Part shown: one piece after another, positions 58,905 through 64,000 of the stretch | Layout of the letters: the number at the start of each line of letters is the position of its first letter | Numbering within the stretch: position 1 is the first letter of the stretch | Assembly (NCBI GenBank): GCA_946803715.1 | Contig: CAMPET010000083.1 | Coordinates: 39,901 to 103,900 of the forward strand | Direction: 5' to 3' | Source: Beroe ovata | Lineage: Eukaryota; Ctenophora; Nuda; Beroida; Beroidae | Length of the DNA stretch: 64,000 nucleotides | Program-made: the position numbers and the translations under genes | The notes under the pieces: model-generated | Told to the model about the DNA's origin: nothing | Seen by the model: the letters and a program-made list of their open reading frames with translations, nothing else | Database searches by the model: none

Positions 58905-61259
58905 TTAGTTGACAGATGATTGACGCTCTTTAGCTGAAGTCATTTCCATTTCAACCCTGGGCTCCTCCTCTTCTTGAATAGATATAGACAAAGAACGCCA
59001 TAGATTCAAGATAAGAACAGTACATCTCTTGTAAAGATCACTGTAAAAGATGGGGTTAAGAAGACTGTTAATGGGTATCACGACAAGTGCTAGCCACTCG
59101 AATGCCGCCATGGGGGCAGCTTCCTGTTTGACATACTTGTAATAGACCAGTGCTACTATGAGGGATGCCCAACTTATCATCTGCGAAACAATCATGAGCG
59201 TAACTTTCACTGTAAGAGCAGAAGATGTGTTAGGATTTCCTGCACTTCCAACTCTAGCCAACTCGGCTTTTCCTCTCAAATCATTCCGAACTATTAAGAC
59301 ATAGCAGATAAACAGAACCAAAAGTAGGACCGTTATGATGGAACAATACGTTAGCTTTACTACCTCATAGGATTTTTTCGAACTGAACAAGTTGTGGACA
59401 CACTGTGCTGAATTACCATAGTAACCAATCTCAAGGTAATCAAATAGATGAGGCTCAGATGTGATTGTGTTGAGGTTTTGCAGTTCTCTGTATATTGTAT
59501 CCTTTCTTCCGAATGCCTTGAAGTGGAGATCCTGGACCCTGCTCATGTTCAAAGGATTGGATTCAATGAATGGATTATCAAGGACATTGACAAGAAATAT
59601 CTCGGTTCTGAAGATGTTCTGAATCTCTAAAATGGGAAGCAGGGGGATTATTGCATATGACAAGTTGAATATCAGCATGAAGACAGAGAATACTTTTATG
59701 AAACCTGCGGAAATAGATTCACCCAAGTTGTGACACACTGCACATCTAATCACGCTCATGAAGACAATAGTTACCAAAGATCCATGGGAAGATACAGAGA
59801 ATAGTATGCCCAAAAAGGAACATGCAAGACTTGACCTCCACATCTCTTGGATCATACAAAAGTCACCTTTAGTCTTGAGTGTAACAGCTGCAAGGAATAT
59901 TAGGATCATGTAAACTCCCATCAAACCATCATAGACAAAGACCTGTAGCCTAAATAATCGGTCATGGGCTCCAGCAACGTTGCTAGAGCGGTTTTTATAG
60001 CACTGAACACCGACAGATGCATTTGTGAGAAGGATAGAGACGCCTCCAACAATGGTCAGGATAAAGACAATGTTCGACTGAATGAGAAACTTGCTGGAAG
60101 AAAATGAACCCGTAACACAATCCTGGCATTCATCATACCCACTCATGCAATCCTTAACATTGTCACAGATTTTGTCATAGGGAACCCATTCAGCCGTGGT
60201 GTTGGAGCAATAGAATCTGTCTGGACAGCCTATCTCATCTGCCAGATTTTCACAGTCCACAATCCCATTACATACGCCATCTGCATCAATTGTATTACCT
60301 GAGTATGCCACCTTGTCACAATTGAAAACATACATTTGCATATTATAAGAACTACTTCCTGATTGATCACCTCTCAAAAAATAGTCACAGAAATGAATCC
60401 AGGATTCTCCAGCATTATCCTGATCAGAGCAGTTATGGCGACAGTATTCAGGAAGAGCATTATCATCAATGAGCTTATTTGGAGAAAGTGGTCCTTCAAA
60501 TGCATCATAAAAACAATCGAGGAAATTAAAATAATGCTCATGATAGATTTCAGCCAAGACATCCTGTTCTGGGTCACAAGATATGTCTTTCACGTCCAAC
60601 CCTTCAATGTTGCAATCTCCTGAAGAGATATGATTAACAAACATTTGCATCTCGTCACAGTCCAGGGTGCAAAATGGCTTCTTACTCAAAGAGGGACAAT
60701 GGATCACATACATTCCTTCACAGAGGCACTCATCAGAGCCATCTATACAATCATGATGACCATTACACACATTCTCAAAAGCCACACAGCCAACCCCATC
60801 AGAGCAGTAGAAAACCTCGACCACATTGCTATTTGACGAGGCACAATGACATTCATCAGTCAGACAATCTGTGAATCCATTACATATTTCGTTGCCATCA
60901 ATCTCACAGTACATATGATCATATTCACTAACATTGAAGCCTTGAATCTTCCGTTGAAAGGCATCAAATTGATTCAGCTTAAACTCACATAAATGGAACA
61001 CCTCGTAGGAGTTAACAAGATCCACCAAAAACCTCAGTTTTATTCTCTCAGCTATAAGAAGATTTAAATAACGATAAGCATATTCCATACAACTAGAGTC
61101 ATGTTCGTCTTGTGCAACAACCATGGAATACAATAATCCATAGTACCCTGTTGTACCACCCTCCAGTTTAAGCTTATAAGGAGCAGGGAAAGTAACATTC
61201 TTCAGATCAACACATTGAAACACCATCAGTAATAAAGCAGTTTGCAGGCACACAATCAT
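58905..61259 (-). CDS. LDLa-repeat seven-transmembrane receptor (rhodopsin-like), single exon
   Basis: An uninterrupted frame. The ATG at 61259 gives MIVCLQTALLLMVFQCVDL, a good signal peptide, and 784 residues; the frame extends slightly upstream but without an ATG. The extracellular half carries LDL-receptor class A modules with the acidic calcium cage: EICNGFTDCLTDEC, NVCNGHHDCIDGSDEC, GVCNGIVDCENLADEIGC and KICDNVKDCMSGYDEC. Many other Cys residues and N-glycosylation sites are present. The C-terminal half has seven hydrophobic helices, beginning IVFILTIVGGVSILL. An MGVYMILIFLAAV segment and a helix-7 NSLLNPIFYSDLYK follow, the latter matching the rhodopsin-class NPxxY motif. A short Glu-rich cytoplasmic tail ends it. 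LDLa plus 7TM recalls relaxin receptors and snail GRL101, but no leucine-rich repeats lie between. Ligand unknown. Intronless receptors of this kind often arise by retroposition and expand in clusters. Confidence 0.85.
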   Translation of the reverse strand: MIVCLQTALLLMVFQCVDLKNVTFPAPYKLKLEGGTTGYYGLLYSMVVAQDEHDSSCMEYAYRYLNLLIAERIKLRFLVDLVNSYEVFHLCEFKLNQFDAFQRKIQGFNVSEYDHMYCEIDGNEICNGFTDCLTDECHCASSNSNVVEVFYCSDGVGCVAFENVCNGHHDCIDGSDECLCEGMYVIHCPSLSKKPFCTLDCDEMQMFVNHISSGDCNIEGLDVKDISCDPEQDVLAEIYHEHYFNFLDCFYDAFEGPLSPNKLIDDNALPEYCRHNCSDQDNAGESWIHFCDYFLRGDQSGSSSYNMQMYVFNCDKVAYSGNTIDADGVCNGIVDCENLADEIGCPDRFYCSNTTAEWVPYDKICDNVKDCMSGYDECQDCVTGSFSSSKFLIQSNIVFILTIVGGVSILLTNASVGVQCYKNRSSNVAGAHDRLFRLQVFVYDGLMGVYMILIFLAAVTLKTKGDFCMIQEMWRSSLACSFLGILFSVSSHGSLVTIVFMSVIRCAVCHNLGESISAGFIKVFSVFMLIFNLSYAIIPLLPILEIQNIFRTEIFLVNVLDNPFIESNPLNMSRVQDLHFKAFGRKDTIYRELQNLNTITSEPHLFDYLEIGYYGNSAQCVHNLFSSKKSYEVVKLTYCSIITVLLLVLFICYVLIVRNDLRGKAELARVGSAGNPNTSSALTVKVTLMIVSQMISWASLIVALVYYKYVKQEAAPMAAFEWLALVVIPINSLLNPIFYSDLYKRCTVLILNLWRSLSISIQEEEEPRVEMEMTSAKERQSSVN

Positions 61260-62060
61260 ATTGTGAAGATGAACAGCTGAAACCTTAAAAGTAACATCTG
61301 GTTCCAAACAGGGCAATACTAGCTCAGAATTACCAGCTTAGAATTACTCACTGCCAAACTCCAACAAAAACTGAACCAGGAGTTACAAATTCGAAATTTA
61401 TACTTACCACTTTACCATAATAATGGATTAAGGTTATATGTTAAAATAAATTTATTCTATAGGAGGCATGGTAGCTTAATAATTAATCCTCATGAATAAT
61501 AATAATATGCAAGTTCTCCTGCTGTTATCATGATAACAATCAAAGTAAAGTTTGTATTCATCACTCAAACCTGTCCCTTTTTACCAATGCATCATTAATC
61601 CTTATTGGTATCAGTCATCAGAATTTCTTGATGCTGGAGTAAAGATAAAGACTGTTTCTGGCAGGTGGTCACTGCACTTCACGGTGCTATACCCGGTACC
61701 AGGGGGTGACTGCTTGGGGGGCCTGCCTCATAAAAAGCTCTCGCAATTTAAACACCCCAAAAGCTGAGGTAGGTATTGGACTGATGATGCCTGCACACCA
61801 CTCATCTTGGTGTGATTCATTTAGATCTTGCTGTTCACCACAATGTTTACTTGAAGTGATCTTATTGGGGTTCAAGTACAGAGTTGGAGAAAAGTCTTGC
61901 AGATTGATGTCTCAAAAGAATCTTTCTTTTTTGAAATATATCTTTTCATGAAGTAAGTAGTCATCAGTATCAATATGAATATGCTAAATATCTAGTCAGA
62001 AAATGTACATCATTGCATAATGACACCTTTTCATCTGTGGTTTTACATTGTTGAGCTCTG
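61260..62060. other. upstream flank of the LDLa-7TM receptor
   Basis: AT-rich sequence with no supported gene. It presumably holds the receptor's promoter. The plus-strand frames at 61552-61767 and 61706-61951 show no family features. Confidence 0.4.
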
Positions 62061-62064
62061 TTTA

Positions 62065-62339
62065 GGGACCGTTCACATATTACGTAATCAGCCGAGGGGG
62101 GGAGGGGGTNGAGCAAGTCATTCTGCCCCAACCCCCATTAAGGTTGTTATCCACTAGAGAAGGCTCTTTATCCTATTCCTTTGTCCCTTTCCGTTAGAGG
62201 GGGGGGGGGTTGGGCCCGTGATTACGTAATATTTCCCTTCTGAAAGGGGGGTTTGAGCCACAATTACCGATGATTACGAAGGGGGGGAGGGGGGGTAAAA
62301 AATGCCGGAATTTTGATTACGTAATATGTGAACAGTCCC
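62065..62339. mobile_element. MITE with 25-bp terminal inverted repeats and TTA target duplication (PIF/Harbinger-like)
   Basis: The left end GGGACCGTTCACATATTACG (62065 on) is mirrored by CGTAATATGTGAACAGTCCC ending at 62339, with one mismatch. TTA flanks both sides (62062-62064 and 62340-62342), the 3-bp TWA target duplication typical of PIF/Harbinger transposons. The inside is poly-G/C-rich with a gap mark (62110) and no ORF, so it is non-autonomous. It sits in a local repeat of ATTGAGCTCTGTTT. Confidence 0.7.
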
Positions 62340-62559
62340 TTATTGAGCTCTGTTTATTGAGCTCTACATTATTGAGCTCTGTGACCAAATATAAGTATAA
62401 CTCATAAGCATTTCATGAATATCATGATCATCATCACAACCTAACAATGTTACCCCCAGATACCAATTCACTTTCAATATTTACAGGAAGTGGCTCAGGA
62501 AGAGGTCACGTCAGATAAAATTTGACAAATCTGAGTATAAACAATGCAAGTCAGCAGAA

Positions 62560-63180
62560 ACACGTTTTGGCTTGCCAAAGAAGGCGTTGTCAATTTGTCA
62601 TGCTCCCGCGCTGCGTGACCCAAATAGAATTGCGCGCGCAACGTGTGCACACGTTGTCAGATGCTACTTCACCTTGCCGGATGTTATCTGTCCACTGTTT
62701 CTTGCGCGCGGCGCGCGCGCCTTCATCGAAGGCCGAAACAGGCCTTTTTCGGCCTTCGATGAAGGCGCGCGCAAGAAACAGTGGACAGATAACATCCGGC
62801 AAACTTCACCTGCTTCTCGCGCGCGCGCGTTCACCGCGGAATTTGGCCTTCGATAAAGTATAAGTATTCCCGCGCGGCGCTGCGCGCGTGCGTGACCCAA
62901 ATACTTGATCGCGCGCGCCGGGCCGCGCCATGGCCATGCGGCGCGCCTACCGTCTCATTTATATTTATACGACTTTTCAATTTCAGTTCACTGAGTAGAA
63001 CAGGGGCGTGCAACGCATGTGCACACGATGAAAGCATTGTCAGATTCTATCTGACCTCTGCTCTAGCGCGGCCCGGCGCGGCGCGCGCGCCTTCAAGTTC
63101 ATCGAAGGCCTGTTCCGGCCTTTGATGAAGACGAGCGAGAAACTCAGAAACAGGTCAGGTAACATAACATCTGAATTCTG
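62560..63180. repeat. CpG-rich dispersed repeat, copy 4
   Basis: This is the largest block of the family: GCGCTGCGTGACCCAAATA occurs at about 62609 and again at about 62885. GACTTTTCAATTTCAGTTCA and TAGAACAGGGGCGTGCAACG (about 62972-63020) are shared with 27300-27345. The TTCATCGAAGGCC / GGCCTTCGATGAA pairs create hairpins. CpG-dense runs are frequent. The several overlapping open frames on both strands result from symmetry and composition. Confidence 0.65.
62674..62802. repeat. long palindrome (about 60-bp arms) within CpG-rich repeat copy 4
   Basis: The left arm from 62674 (TTGCCGGATGTTATCTGTCC onward) is the reverse complement of the right arm ending at 62802 (GGACAGATAACATCCGGCAA). The match continues through CACTGTTTCTTGCGCGC and TTCATCGAAGGCCGAAA to a loop of about 10 bases near 62741. 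The left arm has a few extra GCGCG bases. The structure could extrude as a cruciform or be transcribed as a near-perfect hairpin RNA. Confidence 0.8.
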
Positions 63181-63308
63181 AAAAATGCAAATGAAAGCAC
63201 AGCATGGCACCTGTCCTGAGCTGCCTGTGCACAGGTCAGGTGCGAGAAACAAATTTAATTTCACATGAAAAACAGTGTTTTTGGTTTTCAGATGTTACCT
63301 GACCTGTT

Positions 63309-63362
63309 CATGTTAAGAACAGGTCAGATTAAGAACAGGTCAGATTAAGAACAGGTCAGATT
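63309..63362. repeat. three to four tandem copies of AGAACAGGTCAGATTA
   Basis: The 16-bp unit TTAAGAACAGGTCAGA is repeated head to tail. The ACAGGTCAGAT core is the same string that ends CpG-rich repeat copies (about 63155 and 27076), so this tandem run probably grew from the repeat's edge. Confidence 0.75.
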
Positions 63363-64000
63363 ACATCGCCCTAAAAGTAATCCGTGGCCGTCCAAAAAGT
63401 GCAACCTGAGCAATAGCTATTACCCGCACCACTCCCCATTGAAATCACTTTTATTTGAAATTGAATCACTTTTGACACAAAAATGGTCGATTCCTGGTCC
63501 GAGCCTGTAGGGCTCAAAACATGAGTTTTTGTCTGACAAAATGCATTTACAATGAAGTTGAACTTGAAGGTTGAAGTATTTCAAATTGAACAAGTTTTAG
63601 TTAAGTTACAAACTCAAAGTTTGAACATGAAAAGATTGAAAACTTAATCATGATCAAAACTATAATCAATCAATATCATGATCATAAAGTATCAGTTATA
63701 TCCTATACTGCAGGATTATAACTGCAGGATTTATAAGTATAACTGTTTATGTGCAATTGTTAATGCGCAATTGTATCATGTTATTTAATTTTTCCATTCC
63801 GACTCGGAGCCCACTCCCTGATAGGGCATCACAAGCAATAACTTCCCACTTATTCGGCCTGTATGCGGATATGCGAATAAAATTGAATGATGCAATTAAA
63901 TTTGAAGTTTGACAGACTTTGGAATTGGAAAATATGCAAGTGGGACTTCAAGTTGAAGGGACGGGTTTCTTTTTGCCTCAGGTCGTGGGTAAAACCCAGC
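63363..64000. other. AT-rich tail of the window, no gene recognised
   Basis: The sequence has short internal repeats of GTTGAACTTGAAG and TTGAAGTTTGA type (63550-63640 and 63890-63960) and a doubled TATAACTGCAGGATT (63705-63740). I see no coding exon, RNA gene or clear mobile element. Confidence 0.45.

Noticed and set aside
62522-63264. Overlapping Arg/Ala-rich frames on both strands
   Set aside because: They follow from the palindromic, CpG-rich repeat; mirrored peptides appear on both strands.

Overview
The window is nuclear DNA of an animal (metazoan). The genes are split by short GT-AG introns and encode metazoan families: SEL1L, JIP3/JIP4, EYA, an NK-type homeodomain protein, MICU, prolyl oligopeptidase, mitochondrial L1 and an LDLa-type 7TM receptor. 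Introns are mostly 60-300 bp, genes are close together, and two are nested in introns of others. That compact layout would fit an early-branching animal such as a sponge, but this is inference; no gene here fixes the phylum. Single n characters at 6065, 9481, 13388, 13823, 19882, 22940, 42036 and 62110 look like collapsed assembly gaps, because most sit at dinucleotide repeats, transposon ends or duplicated sequence.

Layout, left to right. 0-5.5 kb: CA/TG repeats, one exon of a Ras-like GTPase (-), 3 kb without a recognisable gene, and a five-exon multi-pass membrane protein (-). 7.0-17.2 kb: a complete 19-exon SEL1L (+). One of its introns holds a CR1/L2-like LINE, and another holds a small antisense ORF for a membrane protein. 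17.6-26.1 kb: three minus-strand genes in a row: an HMG-box protein, mitochondrial ribosomal protein L1, and a MICU-family calcium-uptake regulator. The MICU gene lacks internal exons where there is a gap. 26.5-33.9 kb: CpG-rich foldback repeats and a long intergenic stretch. 33.9-40.5 kb: a five-exon NK-like homeobox gene (+) with a cluster of CACGTG sites in an intron. 41.6-42.5 kb: a duplicated segment across a gap. 42.7-46.7 kb: prolyl oligopeptidase (-), complete with its catalytic triad. 47.5-58.6 kb: a JIP3/JIP4 scaffold gene (-) whose 2.9-kb intron contains a complete, intronless eyes-absent (EYA) gene on the opposite strand. 58.9-61.3 kb: a single-exon LDLa-7TM receptor (-). 61.3-64 kb: a Harbinger-like MITE, a large CpG-rich palindrome and tandem repeats.

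The genes do not form a pathway. They are housekeeping and signalling genes side by side: ER-associated degradation (SEL1L), mitochondrial translation and calcium uptake (L1, MICU), peptide hydrolysis (PREP), motor/JNK scaffolding (JIP) and developmental transcription (EYA, homeobox, HMG-box). The most notable points are the intronless EYA nested in JIP, the homeodomain with unusual DNA-contact residues, the family of CpG-rich foldback repeats, and the LDLa receptor without leucine-rich repeats. Exon limits were placed by hand from splice signals, reading phase and family similarity.
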